From positions 56,501-120,500 of the forward strand of contig NZ_JANZYP010000019.1 in NCBI RefSeq assembly GCF_025506355.1: a DNA stretch of 64,000 nt, read 5' to 3'. The stretch comes from Sphaerisporangium corydalis. GTDB taxonomy: Bacteria > Actinomycetota > Actinomycetes > Streptosporangiales > Streptosporangiaceae. Below, one piece after another: positions 1 through 7,932 of this stretch; within the stretch, counting starts at the first letter, position 1, and every line of letters starts with the position of its first letter. A model generated the notes under the pieces. It did no database searches. It saw only the letters and a list, made by a program, of their open reading frames with translations, and was not told the origin of the DNA. The translations under genes and the position numbers were made by a program.

Positions 1-931
1 GGAAGGCGGGTTTGGGGGAGTAGTCATCGCGGAGAACGCCGAACCGGTGGAAGAGGTCGTCCTTGGAGCTGTCGGCGTCGCGGAGGGTGAACAGTTCCCA
101 GTGGGTGACGTTCAGGTCCGCGCGCAGCGCGTGCACGGTGCGGACGATGCTCTCCAGGACGGCCGCCTGCCGTTCCTCGGAACGGTCGGGGCCGGTCGGC
201 CAGCCGTTCTCGCAGATCCGGATCGGCACCGAGGCGGGGATGCCCGCCGTCGCCAGGTCACGCTCCCGGAAGTCGCGCAGCAGCCCTTCCACAACGACCG
301 GAAGCTCGTCCAGGCTCAGCCGAGGGCCGAACACGTCCGGGTAGATGTCGATCCCCGCGTAGTCGAGCGACGCCGCGAACTCCGCCCCGCCCGAGTCGCG
401 GATCTCGGCCCAGAAACCGCTCGCCGCCGGATCGATGTCCGGGACCACCGCGAACCCGATCTCCGCCGTCGCCCCCGCCTCCCGCTTCGCCGCCGCGCCC
501 GCCAGCACCCCGCGCACCAGAGCGTCCCGCGCGCCGGGGAACGCCCCGTCCCCGGCGGCTCCGGCCCAGGTCAGGTTGGGCTCGCCGGTGACCTGGAGCG
601 CGGCGAACCGCCGCCCGTGCCGGGCCACCACCTGCGACACGAACGAGGCCCAGGCCGCCACGTCACCACCGGGATCCCGGTAGCACAGCACCAGGTCCAA
701 CGGCACGCCGATCGCGGCGAACTGCGCCACCTGCGCGTTCACCTCATCGGTCGAGCCGGGTCCGGACCAGACCACGTACATCCGGGGTAGCAGGGCCTTG
801 CCGTCCCCCTGGAGTTCGCCGAGCGCGCGCCCGATCGCCTCGAAGTCGTCCGGCGGACCCACGGCGAGCCCGTCAGGTCCCCCGGCCATCCCCAGCGGAA
901 AGACCCCGAATGTCAAGGGAGTGGTGGTCAT
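1..931 (-). CDS. GH17-like clan-A glycoside hydrolase (3' end outside window)
   Basis: Runs off the left edge; about 310 codons are visible from ATG at 931. The protein starts MTTTPLTFGVFPLGMAGG and has alternating strand/helix stretches of a TIM barrel. Two conserved acids fit clan A: VTGEPNLTW near residue 118 (candidate acid/base Glu) and IRICENGWPTG near residue 243 (candidate nucleophile Glu), the second resembling the E-x-G-W-P signature of GH17 endo-1,3-beta-glucanases. No signal peptide is visible, so it looks cytoplasmic, which is odd for a glucanase. It starts 14 bases after the stop of the WYL regulator, so the two are probably one transcript. GH39-like or unclassified clan-A membership remains possible. 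The reading frame is clear; the family is inferred from motifs only. Confidence 0.7.
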   Translation of the reverse strand, partial: MTTTPLTFGVFPLGMAGGPDGLAVGPPDDFEAIGRALGELQGDGKALLPRMYVVWSGPGSTDEVNAQVAQFAAIGVPLDLVLCYRDPGGDVAAWASFVSQVVARHGRRFAALQVTGEPNLTWAGAAGDGAFPGARDALVRGVLAGAAAKREAGATAEIGFAVVPDIDPAASGFWAEIRDSGGAEFAASLDYAGIDIYPDVFGPRLSLDELPVVVEGLLRDFRERDLATAGIPASVPIRICENGWPTGPDRSEERQAAVLESIVRTVHALRADLNVTHWELFTLRDADSSKDDLFHRFGVLRDDYSPKPAF

Positions 932-945
932 GTCCCGATCCTAGA

Positions 946-1914
946 TCATTCCCCCGGGGTGCCGGCCGACAATAGTCTCCGTGCCAGGACGTGGCAGCGT
1001 TCGCGCAGTTCCGGGGGGTCGAGTATCTCGAAGTCGTGGCCCAGCAGGAGCATGTGCATGAGCACGAAGTCGAGGCCGGCGGCGCCGCTGAGCACTTCAC
1101 AGCGCTCGGTCCCTCGCGGGTGGACGACGGCCGCCGACGCCGGGATCTGCGCGCGAACCGTGCCGGCCGGCGCGTGCACGAGGAAGCGCGCCTGGTGCCG
1201 GTAGACGCGGCTCGCCACGCCCTCCTGCACGTACGCCGCCGCGTCGGGCGCCGGGCGCGGGCGGAAGCGCCAGGTCCGTGCGGTCACGCCGGTCATGCGG
1301 TCGAGGCGGAAGCTGCGCCAGCCGTCGCGGTCGAGGTCGTAGGCGAGGAGGTACCAGCGCCGGTCGGAGACGACCAGGCGGTAGGGCTCGGCCCGCCGCC
1401 GGCCCACCTCGCCGCCGGACGGGTAGCCGAAGCCGGTCTCGACCTCGTCGCGGCAGGCTCTGGCCAGCGTCATGAGCACCTCGGGGTCGACCGGCGCGCG
1501 GCCCCCGCCGAAGGACTCCACCGAGCCGGACAGCGTGCGCACCTCGTGCCGCAACCGCGTGGGCAGCATCCGGTCGAGCTTGGTCAGCGCACGGAGCGCG
1601 GCGTCGCCGGCGACCGCGCCGCTCGCGCCGGCGAGGAGCGAGACGACGGTGGCGATCGCCTCCTCGTCGTCCAGGAGCAGCGGCGGCAGGTCCTGCCCCG
1701 CCCCGAGCCGGTAGCCGCCGCCGACGCCCTGGCCGGCGTGAACCGGGTAGCCGAGCGCGCGCAGCCGCCCGACGTCGCGCCGGACCGTGCGCGGTGTGAC
1801 CCCGAGCCGGTCGGCGAGTTCGGGGCCGGTCCAGACCTGGCGCTGCTGCAGCAGCCCGAGCAAGGTGAGGACCCGCTCGGTCGTACCCCGTTCGTCGCCA
1901 CTCGCCCCGTTCAT
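946..1914 (-). CDS. YafY-type HTH/WYL-domain transcriptional regulator
   Basis: Predicted one-component regulator of 322 residues. The N-terminal DeoR-like winged helix (about residues 8-65) reads ERVLTLLGLLQQRQVWTG, then LADRLGVTPRTVRRDVGRL. A WYL domain (about 140-210) carries the RWYLLAYD core, and a C-terminal WCX extension follows. An in-frame ATG at 1977 would overlap the start of the divergent DinB gene, so I chose ATG 1914, which leaves 61 bases for a shared promoter. Placement suggests control of the glucanase-like gene just downstream on the same strand, of the divergent DinB-VOC pair, or both; the ligand is unknown. Confidence 0.85.
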   Translation of the reverse strand: MNGASGDERGTTERVLTLLGLLQQRQVWTGPELADRLGVTPRTVRRDVGRLRALGYPVHAGQGVGGGYRLGAGQDLPPLLLDDEEAIATVVSLLAGASGAVAGDAALRALTKLDRMLPTRLRHEVRTLSGSVESFGGGRAPVDPEVLMTLARACRDEVETGFGYPSGGEVGRRRAEPYRLVVSDRRWYLLAYDLDRDGWRSFRLDRMTGVTARTWRFRPRPAPDAAAYVQEGVASRVYRHQARFLVHAPAGTVRAQIPASAAVVHPRGTERCEVLSGAAGLDFVLMHMLLLGHDFEILDPPELRERCHVLARRLLSAGTPGE

Positions 1915-1975
1915 ACCGCCACCTTGCCAGAGATAGCGGACCGATCCTGTCCGCCTGGGGTGCCAGAGTGGCCCC

Positions 1976-2572
1976 ATGGACGCAGACCAACTCGACTGGA
2001 ACCGCGCACTGCGTGAGCAGTGGGAGTTCCATTGGAACCATCAGCTCCGGGACCGGCTCGGCGGCCTCACCGACGAGGAGTACTTCTGGTCGCCGGTGCC
2101 GGACGCCTGGAGCGTGCGGCCGCGCGGCACCTCGACGGCTCCCCTGCGGCTCGGTGCCGGGGACTTCACGATCGACTACGCCTTCCCCCCGCCGGTCCCC
2201 GCGGTGTTCACCACGATCGCCTGGCGGCTCGGCCACGTCATCGCCGGGGTGCTCGCCGCGCGCAACGCGGCGCACTTCGGCGCGCCGGCGGCGTCGCACG
2301 ACACCTGGGAGTACGCCGGCGACGCGGCCACCGCGCTCGGCCAGCTCGACACCCAGCTCGACGTCTGGCTGGCCGGGGTGCGCGGCATCGGCGAAGCCGG
2401 GCTGCGGGTCCCGGTCGGCGCCAAGGAGCCCTACCCCGAGGCGCCGATGGCCGACCTGGTGCTGCACATCCACCGCGAGCTGATCCACCACCTGTCCGAG
2501 GTCTGCCTGCTGCGCGACCTCTACCTGCACACGACGACCACCACCACTGCCACGAAAGAGGCGATCCGATGA
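1976..2572 (+). CDS. DinB-family four-helix protein
   Basis: 198 residues with the pattern of the DinB/YfiT superfamily, putative metal-dependent thiol transferases or hydrolases. The N-terminus has paired helices (EQWEFHWNHQLRDRL) and the dipeptide W-S before VRPRG. Histidines that could form the metal triad occur in RLGHVIAGVL and in LVLHIHRELIHHLSEV near the C-terminus. In actinobacteria such proteins often use mycothiol, but the substrate here is unknown. It overlaps the VOC gene downstream by four bases (ATGA), so the two are translationally coupled, and it is divergent from the WYL regulator. Confidence 0.8.
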   Translation: MDADQLDWNRALREQWEFHWNHQLRDRLGGLTDEEYFWSPVPDAWSVRPRGTSTAPLRLGAGDFTIDYAFPPPVPAVFTTIAWRLGHVIAGVLAARNAAHFGAPAASHDTWEYAGDAATALGQLDTQLDVWLAGVRGIGEAGLRVPVGAKEPYPEAPMADLVLHIHRELIHHLSEVCLLRDLYLHTTTTTTATKEAIR

Positions 2573-3030
2573 GCCGCGAGATCCAGGTCACCTTCGACGC
2601 CCACGACCCGCGTGCGCTGTCCTCCTTCTGGCGGGACGTGCTGGGCTACGTCATCCCCGGCCCGCCCGGGGCCGACCTGCCCGAGGGCGCCGACGCGCTG
2701 GCCGCGTGGGACGAGTTCCTCGCGCGGATCGGCGTACCGGAGGACCAGCGCGACAGCAGGTCGGCCATCGAGGACCCCGCCGGGCACGGCCCCCGGGTGT
2801 TCTTCCAGCGGGTGCCGGAGGACAAGGTCGTGAAGAACCGCGTCCACCTCGACGTCCGTGCGGCTCCCGGGCTGCAGGGGGAGGAGCGGATGGCGGCGCT
2901 GGAGGCCGAGTGCGCCCGGCTCGTCGCCCTGGGCGCGACGCGGGAGCGCCGCCACGAGCCCGCTCCCCCCTTGGAGGCCGGGCACATCATGATGGCCGAC
3001 CCCGAGGGCAACGAGTTCTGCCTGGACTGA
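2569..3030 (+). CDS. VOC-family (glyoxalase-like) protein
   Basis: 153 residues with two beta-alpha-beta-beta-beta halves typical of the vicinal oxygen chelate fold. The first half has FDAHDPRALSSFWRDVLGY, and the second ends AGHIMMADPEGNEFCLD, the usual VOC C-terminus with a metal-ligand Glu. The middle has a long insertion (about residues 38-65). The start codon sits inside the DinB stop (ATGA), implying coupled translation. Substrate unknown; antibiotic-binding or dioxygenase-type roles are equally possible. Confidence 0.85.
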   Translation: MSREIQVTFDAHDPRALSSFWRDVLGYVIPGPPGADLPEGADALAAWDEFLARIGVPEDQRDSRSAIEDPAGHGPRVFFQRVPEDKVVKNRVHLDVRAAPGLQGEERMAALEAECARLVALGATRERRHEPAPPLEAGHIMMADPEGNEFCLD

Positions 3031-3068
3031 CGCGGCGGCTCGTACACGTCATGCCGGGACGTGCGCCG

Positions 3069-3434
3069 TCATGCCGGGACGTGCGCCCGGGTGCGGCGGG
3101 AGGCCAGGACCCGGCTGAGCTGGAGGACGCTCATGCCGAACATCAGCACGCCCAGGGGGACGTGCAGGGTCCGCGCGTGCGCGATGCCCAGCGCGATCTG
3201 CGCCAGCGTGATCCCGAAGAACCCGGCCGCGTACAGGATGGGCCCGGGCGGGCCGCCGCCCGGCCGCCACGCCAGGAGCGCGACGGCCAGGTGCGCCATC
3301 GTGACGAAGAACACCGTGTACGCGCCGGCACTGTGGAAGGTGTGCCCGCCGGGCAGCGACAGCAGCAGCCCGGCGGTGATCGCCTGGACGAAGAGGGCCA
3401 GGGTCTGCAGGGTGATCGCGACACGCAGGAACAT
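3069..3434 (-). CDS. Small four-helix membrane protein (DUF6220-like)
   Basis: 121 residues with four predicted transmembrane segments: residues 4-26 (LQTLALFVQAITAGLLL), about 38-57, 66-86 and 91-108. A conserved GHTFHSAGA lies between the first two segments, and a short basic tail follows. It is the last gene of a probable YceI, ester cyclase, membrane protein run. YceI proteins often sit beside small membrane proteins that handle isoprenoids or haem, but no cofactor ligand is certain here; the His in GHTFH and in ALGIAHARTLH are the only candidates. Function unknown; the DUF assignment is from memory. Confidence 0.65.
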   Translation of the reverse strand: MFLRVAITLQTLALFVQAITAGLLLSLPGGHTFHSAGAYTVFFVTMAHLAVALLAWRPGGGPPGPILYAAGFFGITLAQIALGIAHARTLHVPLGVLMFGMSVLQLSRVLASRRTRAHVPA

Positions 3435-3534
3435 GAGTGCCTCCTGGACGGCGGACGGCGGCGATCCGCGTGCTGGATGGTGGGTCGGTAGTCCGACGAC
3501 ACGGCCACCGGGAATGTGAGGCGGCGCGCCCGCC

Positions 3535-3969
3535 TCACATCTCGATCACGCCGAGCTGCCGCATCTGTGACAGCAGGTCGACGACCCCCCAGGTCTCGGC
3601 GATCCGGCCGTCCGCGAAGCGGAAGATGAAGATCTCCTGGTAGGTGATCGATCTGCCGGTCGGTGGCACGCCCATGTACTCGCCCTGGTGGGTCCCGGTG
3701 ACCGTGTTCCGGTAGACCACCTTGTCCCCCTGGACGATCATGTCCTCGACCGCGATGTGCAGGTCGGGGAAGGCCCGCAGGAGCCTGGTGAACACCTCCT
3801 TCAGTGCCGCCGCCCCCGTCGCCCCGATCGGCACCGGCGTGCGGACCAGCACGTCCGGCTCGGCGAGCTCGTCGATCGTCTTGGAGATGAGTTCCATATC
3901 GCCGGTGTTGACGGCCTCGTGGAGGCGGCTGAACGACGCGGTGCCGCCGGCCGGCTGTGCTGCTGACAT
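3535..3969 (-). CDS. SnoaL-like ester cyclase / NTF2-fold protein
   Basis: 144 residues of the SnoaL/ester cyclase family (NTF2-like cone fold). Family-typical stretches are DVLVRTPVPIGATG, LRAFPDLHIAVEDMIVQGDKV and the TGTHQGEYMG-VPPTGRSI block, followed by the C-terminal strand FIFRFADGRIAETWGVVD. ATG 3969 was chosen because AGGAG lies seven bases upstream and homology starts there; an upstream in-frame ATG at 4041 would run into the YceI gene. Proteins of this type outside polyketide clusters are usually uncharacterised. Likely co-transcribed with YceI (68-base gap). Confidence 0.8.
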   Translation of the reverse strand: MSAAQPAGGTASFSRLHEAVNTGDMELISKTIDELAEPDVLVRTPVPIGATGAAALKEVFTRLLRAFPDLHIAVEDMIVQGDKVVYRNTVTGTHQGEYMGVPPTGRSITYQEIFIFRFADGRIAETWGVVDLLSQMRQLGVIEM

Positions 3970-4037
3970 GTGCTTTCTCCTGGTTCGATGGGAACGTTCG
4001 GTGGACCGGCCGCCGAGGTGCGGCGGCCCGTCCTGGG

Positions 4038-4604
4038 TCACTTCTGGAGGACGGCCTCGATCTCGAGGCTGATCGACACCTGGTCGCCGACCACGACCTC
4101 ACCGCCGCCCATCGGGACGGCGGTCCCGATGCCGAAGTCGCGCCGGTTGATCAGCGCGGTCACCGAGAAGCCGGCCCGCTGCCCGCCGAACGGATCGGGC
4201 CCGAACCCGTTCACCTCGGCGGCCAGCGGCACCCGCCGGGTGACGCCGTGCAACGTCAGCTCACCGTCGACGACCCAGCCGTCGCCGGCGCGCCCGACGC
4301 CGGTGGAGCGGTAGGTCATCGCCGGGTACGTCTCGACCTCCAGGAAGTCGGCGGAGCGGAGGTGGCGGTCACGGGGTCCGTAGCCGGTGTCGACGGACGC
4401 CAGGTCGATCGTCGCGGTGACCGACGAGGACAGCGGGTCCGCGCCGGTGACGATCGTGACGTCGTAACCGGTGAACCGGCCGCGCGCCTTGCCGACCATG
4501 AGGTGCCGGACGGAGAAGGCGATCTCGGAGTGCACCGGGTCGGCCTTCCAGGTGCCGGCCGTGTAGCCGGGGACCGCGATGGTCGCGGGAAGGTGTTCGC
4601 TCAT
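4038..4604 (-). CDS. YceI-family lipocalin-like protein
   Basis: 188 residues, close to the family norm. YceI proteins form an extended lipocalin-like barrel that binds long polyisoprenoid or amide lipids. Hallmarks are the opening GTWKADPVHSEIAFSVRHLM, the GRFTGYDVTI strand, the RDRHLRSADFLEVETYPAM motif, LTLHGVTRRV, and the C-terminal FGIGTAVPMGG...ISLEIE. There is no signal peptide, as in most actinobacterial members. The leader upstream carries a 15-bp tandem repeat and separates it by 140 bases from the sigma factor gene on the same strand. The ribosome site at ATG 4604 is weak. Confidence 0.9.
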   Translation of the reverse strand: MSEHLPATIAVPGYTAGTWKADPVHSEIAFSVRHLMVGKARGRFTGYDVTIVTGADPLSSSVTATIDLASVDTGYGPRDRHLRSADFLEVETYPAMTYRSTGVGRAGDGWVVDGELTLHGVTRRVPLAAEVNGFGPDPFGGQRAGFSVTALINRRDFGIGTAVPMGGGEVVVGDQVSISLEIEAVLQK

Positions 4605-4664
4605 GTCCAGGCGACGAACGGGCACCCGCCCAGGGGACACCCCGGGTCGCACGTCTTCGAGGCT

Positions 4665-4739
4665 CTGGGTCGCGAGGCCCTGGGTCGCGAGACGCTGGGA
4701 CGCGAGGCGCTGGGACGCGAGGCGCTGGGACGCGAGGCG
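4665..4739. repeat. 15-bp tandem repeat, five units
   Basis: Five head-to-tail units of CTGGGTCGCGAGGCC or CTGGGACGCGAGGCG fill the gap between the ECF42 sigma gene and YceI, with a sixth partial copy running into the sigma stop codon. On the minus strand the frame stays open through the repeat. It may be a 5' leader element of YceI or neutral slippage DNA. Confidence 0.9.
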
Positions 4740-4744
4740 CTGGG

Positions 4745-5908
4745 TCAGAACCCTTCGAGGCGCCGGGTCAGGAACCGCCGCTCGGGAGTGGAGGTGGCCA
4801 GGTCGAGCGCGCGCCGGTAGGCCGCGCGGGCCTCGTCGTCGCGGCCGAGCCGCCGCAGCAACTCCCCCCGGGTCGAGTGGAAATAGAGGTATCCGCCCAG
4901 GTCGAGCACCTCGACGGCGTCCAGCGCCGCGGCGGGGTCGCCGGCCTGGGCGAGCGCCACGGCGCGGTTGAGCTCGACCACCGGCGAGCCGGTGAGGGCG
5001 GCCAGCCGCCGGTACAACCCGGCGACCTGCCCCCAGTCGATCCGCTCCCGCGCCTGCAGTGAGGCGATCGCGGCCTGGACGACGTAGGCGCCGCGACCGC
5101 CCAGCGCGATCGCCCGGTCGAGCATCGCCCGTCCTTCGGCGATCTGGCCGGTGTCCCACAGCGACCGGTCCTGGTCGTCGAGCAGGACGAGGTCCTCGCC
5201 GGCGAACCGGGCGCGCCGCCGGGCGTGGTGGATCATCATCAGCGCGAGCAGCCCGTGCGCCTCCGGCTCGTCCGGCATGAGCCCGGCGAGCACCCGGCCG
5301 AGGCGGATGGCCTCGGCGCCGAGGTCGACCCGGCCGCTGTAGCCCTCGTTGTAGATCAGGTAGACGACGGCGAGCACCGCGTCGAGGCGGTCGGCGAGCA
5401 GGGGCGCACCGGGGACCGAGAACGGGATCCCGGTCGCCTTGATCTTGGCCTTGGCGCGGGACAGGCGGCGTTTCATGGTCTCCTCCGGGACCAGGAACGC
5501 CCGGGCGATGTCGGCGGTCGCGAGGCCGCCGAGGGCCCGCAGCGTGAGCGCCACCTGCCCCTCCAGCGGCAGCGCCGGGTGGCAGCACGTGAAGATCAGT
5601 TCGAGCCGTTCGTCCTTGATCACGGTGTCGTCCGATTCGTCCATGACCGCCTCCGGCACCGGCAGCAGGTGGATCTTCTCGGCCAGGGTGCGTTCCCGGC
5701 GGATCCGGTCGATCGCCCGGTTACGGGCCGTCGTCACCAGCCACGCGCCCGGGTTGGCGGGCGGGCCCGAGGCGGGCCAGCGTTCCGCCGCGATGGCGAA
5801 CGCCTCCTGCGCCGCCTCCTCGGCCCTGTCGAAGTCGCCGAAGCACCCGACCAGGGAGGCCAGCACCCGGCCCCACTGGTCACGGAAGACCTCCTCCAGC
5901 GCGGTCAG
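4745..5908 (-). CDS. ECF42-type RNA polymerase sigma factor with C-terminal extension
   Basis: About 387 residues. Sigma region 2 (EEVFRDQWGRVLASLVGCFGD, then AWLVTTARNRAIDRIRRER) and region 4 (ALTLRALGGLATADIARAFLV, then ETMKRRLSRAKAKI) are followed by a roughly 190-residue helical extension containing FTCCHPAL-type and YNEGYSG motifs, characteristic of the ECF42 group. ECF42 factors lack an anti-sigma factor, depend on this TPR-like tail, and are encoded with DGPF proteins, exactly as here. No ATG or GTG precedes the conserved start; the best candidate is CTG at 5908, whose CTGA overlaps the stop of the DGPF gene. The start is therefore inferred. Confidence 0.85.
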   Translation of the reverse strand: MTALEEVFRDQWGRVLASLVGCFGDFDRAEEAAQEAFAIAAERWPASGPPANPGAWLVTTARNRAIDRIRRERTLAEKIHLLPVPEAVMDESDDTVIKDERLELIFTCCHPALPLEGQVALTLRALGGLATADIARAFLVPEETMKRRLSRAKAKIKATGIPFSVPGAPLLADRLDAVLAVVYLIYNEGYSGRVDLGAEAIRLGRVLAGLMPDEPEAHGLLALMMIHHARRRARFAGEDLVLLDDQDRSLWDTGQIAEGRAMLDRAIALGGRGAYVVQAAIASLQARERIDWGQVAGLYRRLAALTGSPVVELNRAVALAQAGDPAAALDAVEVLDLGGYLYFHSTRGELLRRLGRDDEARAAYRRALDLATSTPERRFLTRRLEGF

Positions 5909-6243
5909 CGTGGCACCACCGGCCTGACCTCGACCGCGCCGCCGAGCCGGGCGGCCGGGATGCGGGCCGCCAGCTCGATGGCCTCGTCCAGGTCGGCCGC
6001 CTCGACCAGGTAGATGCCGCCGAGCACCTCCTTGGTGTCGGCGAACGGTCCGTCGGTCATCAGCGTCCGGCCACCGGCCACCCGCACGCTGGTCGCCGTC
6101 TCGGCGGACCGCAGCTGCGCGGCCACGAGGCACCGGGGGTCATCGGCCAGCGCCGCGTAATCGGCGTAGGCCGCTTCCTGGTCCTCGCCGGGCAGCGCCT
6201 CGCCGTAGCCGGGCTCGATATAGATCATCAGGGCGTACTGCAT
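5905..6243 (-). CDS. DGPF (YCII-related) protein, ECF42 partner
   Basis: 112-residue dimeric ferredoxin-like protein of the YCII/DGPF family. It has the N-terminal MQYALMIYIEPGY strand, the signature LMTDGPFADTKE at residues 62-72, and GIYLVEAADLDEAIELAARIP at the C-terminus. DGPF proteins are the usual neighbours and known targets of ECF42 sigma factors. The two genes overlap by four bases, so production of the sigma factor is tied to translation of this gene. A good GGGAGG ribosome site lies upstream of ATG 6243. The enzymatic activity of the family is unknown. Confidence 0.9.
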   Translation of the reverse strand: MQYALMIYIEPGYGEALPGEDQEAAYADYAALADDPRCLVAAQLRSAETATSVRVAGGRTLMTDGPFADTKEVLGGIYLVEAADLDEAIELAARIPAARLGGAVEVRPVVPR

Positions 6244-6383
6244 CGCGGCCTCCCGGGACGTTGGGCTCTCACCTCTACGACGAACGAGCGGCGGCGCGGG
6301 GGACACCACCGAGGTGCGCAATCCATGACAGTCCACGACGCTACTCGAAGGGCCCCCGAACACGAGATGACCTTGAGGCAGGG

Positions 6384-7130
6384 TCAGGGGGTCGATGACC
6401 TTGAGGTCGGGTCGAGGAGGACGGCCTCCAGGTCGTCGAGGCCGGCCAGGGTCTCGCCGAGTTTCTCGCGCTCGGCTTCGGAGAGGGTGAGCGCGCGTGC
6501 CCGGGCGAGGGCGTCGCGGGCGGCGGTGGTGTCTTCGGCACGGAGTGCGAGCTCGGTGCGATAGGCCAGGGCTTCCACCAGGTCGGTGACCGGCGCCGAC
6601 CCGCGGTGCCTGGTCAGCGCGCTGTCCAGGATCCGGGCGGCCTGCCGGGTGTCGCCCTTGGAGTCGCCCAGCACGACCGCGTTCCGCATGGCCTTCGCGA
6701 GTTGGCTGGCCGGTTCGTCGGTGTCGTCGTCCGCCGCGGCGGTGTTGTGGAAGATCCGGATCCAGTTGCCGCCGGGGTCGACGACCGAGAAGCCGGCGAC
6801 GCCACCGACGTTCTTCCGCTTGCGTGGCCTGGTCATCCGCGGGATGCCGGAGACCAGGAGCTTGCCGTGGACCTTGCGCATGCCGGCCGCGAACGCCTCG
6901 AACAGCGCCCCGGTGTCGGACACGAGGACCACGCAACTGCCGTAGGAGTCCTCGGGTCTGAAGTCCGGAATGCCGAAGAACTGCAGCTGGAGGTCTTCTC
7001 GCTTCAGGCCCACGCACGGATACGGGCGGAGCTGGTAGTAGGTCCGGTCGAAGCCCAGCATGGTGTAGAACTCGACGATCTCGTCGATCGACCGGCAAGG
7101 GAGCAGCGGCACAGTGATCTCGTTGGCCAT
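6384..7130 (-). CDS. VOC-domain protein with C-terminal helical (TPR-like) region
   Basis: 248 residues. Residues 1-120 are a VOC/bleomycin-resistance-type domain (TVPLLPCRSIDEIVEFYTML near the start; FSVVDPGGNWIRIFHN at its end). Residues 130-240 are Ala-rich helices (SQLAKAMRNAVVLGDSKGD, ARILDSALTRHRG, LAYRTELALRAEDTTAARDAL) spaced like TPR units, an unusual fusion for a small VOC protein. ATG 7130 is preferred over 7133 because GGAG is better spaced. It lies 44 bases behind the PadR regulator on the same strand and is probably its target. Could be a resistance or immunity protein; substrate unknown. Confidence 0.8.
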   Translation of the reverse strand: MANEITVPLLPCRSIDEIVEFYTMLGFDRTYYQLRPYPCVGLKREDLQLQFFGIPDFRPEDSYGSCVVLVSDTGALFEAFAAGMRKVHGKLLVSGIPRMTRPRKRKNVGGVAGFSVVDPGGNWIRIFHNTAAADDDTDEPASQLAKAMRNAVVLGDSKGDTRQAARILDSALTRHRGSAPVTDLVEALAYRTELALRAEDTTAARDALARARALTLSEAEREKLGETLAGLDDLEAVLLDPTSRSSTP

Positions 7131-7174
7131 CATTCTCCGTTTCGACAGGGCGGGTTGAGTCGTGCGGCGGGTCC

Positions 7175-7753
7175 CTATTCGATCGGTGCGGGGACCTCGC
7201 CGGCCATGGTGAACGCGCCTTCTTCGAGGCGGCGGATCAGCCGATGGGTCCAAGTGGCGCCGTAGTCGGCGGTGGTCAACCACAGCGTCAGTACCTCACC
7301 GACCGGACCCCAGGTGTCCAGGTCGGTGCCCGCGGGCAAGTGCGCGGTGACGCTCTCGCGCCACGCGTCCATCGCTCGCGCACGCTCGCGCAACATCTGC
7401 AGAGCCTGATCGCGGGGCAGATCCTCGATCAGGCCGACGGCGCCAGCCAGCACGTCCAGGCTCGGCTGGCGGTCGGACAGCGCCTGGCGCAGCAGGGCGA
7501 AGTACTCCTCGTCGCCCTTCCCGGTCAGCTCGTATTCGGTTCGCGGCGGGCCTCCGGCCTCCGAAGGACCCGTCTCGTGCGCCACCAGCAATCCCTGGCC
7601 GGCCATGCTCTTGAGTGCGTGGTAGACCGAGCCCGAGGTGGCGGTGGACCACTCGTGCGCACCCCACGCCTCCAGGTCCGCGCGAACCTGGTAGCCGTGT
7701 GCGCGTCCTCGGCGGCGCAATGCGCCGAGCACGAGCAGCCGTACAGGCTTCAA
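7175..7753 (-). CDS. PadR-family transcriptional regulator
   Basis: 192 residues. The N-terminal PadR winged helix (LKPVRLLVLGALRRRGRAHG, then SGSVYHALKSMAGQGLL and RTEYELTGKGDEEY) is followed by a C-terminal helical dimerisation region of the Vir type. I chose TTG at 7753: the family begins MKxxRLLVLG, GAAGG lies eight bases upstream, and the upstream in-frame ATG at 7828 would place the start inside a near-perfect palindrome. It is probably autoregulated and co-transcribed with the VOC gene. Confidence 0.85.
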   Translation of the reverse strand: MKPVRLLVLGALRRRGRAHGYQVRADLEAWGAHEWSTATSGSVYHALKSMAGQGLLVAHETGPSEAGGPPRTEYELTGKGDEEYFALLRQALSDRQPSLDVLAGAVGLIEDLPRDQALQMLRERARAMDAWRESVTAHLPAGTDLDTWGPVGEVLTLWLTTADYGATWTHRLIRRLEEGAFTMAGEVPAPIE

Positions 7754-7817
7754 CGAATTCCCTTCGATGTCGCCGGCCGCGGTCAGCCGGCTTTCTCGGA
7801 ACGTACTGCGGATCTCC

Positions 7818-7841
7818 GCACTAGTCAAATTTGGCTAGTGC
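7818..7841. promoter_or_regulatory. 24-bp palindromic operator candidate for PadR
   Basis: Outer arms GCACTAG and CTAGTGC enclose the perfect inner palindrome CAAATTTG; only one base pair per half breaks the symmetry. It lies 65-88 bases upstream of the PadR TTG start. AT-rich palindromes of this size are typical PadR targets, but regulator identity is inferred from position. Confidence 0.65.
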
Positions 7842-7932
7842 TCCGGGCGGACGTCGTGATCTTGCGGCGTGAACGCAGCGTCGGAGTGCGGCGCCAGTAC
7901 ACCGGCACCGCAGGCCGGATCGAGAACGTGTG

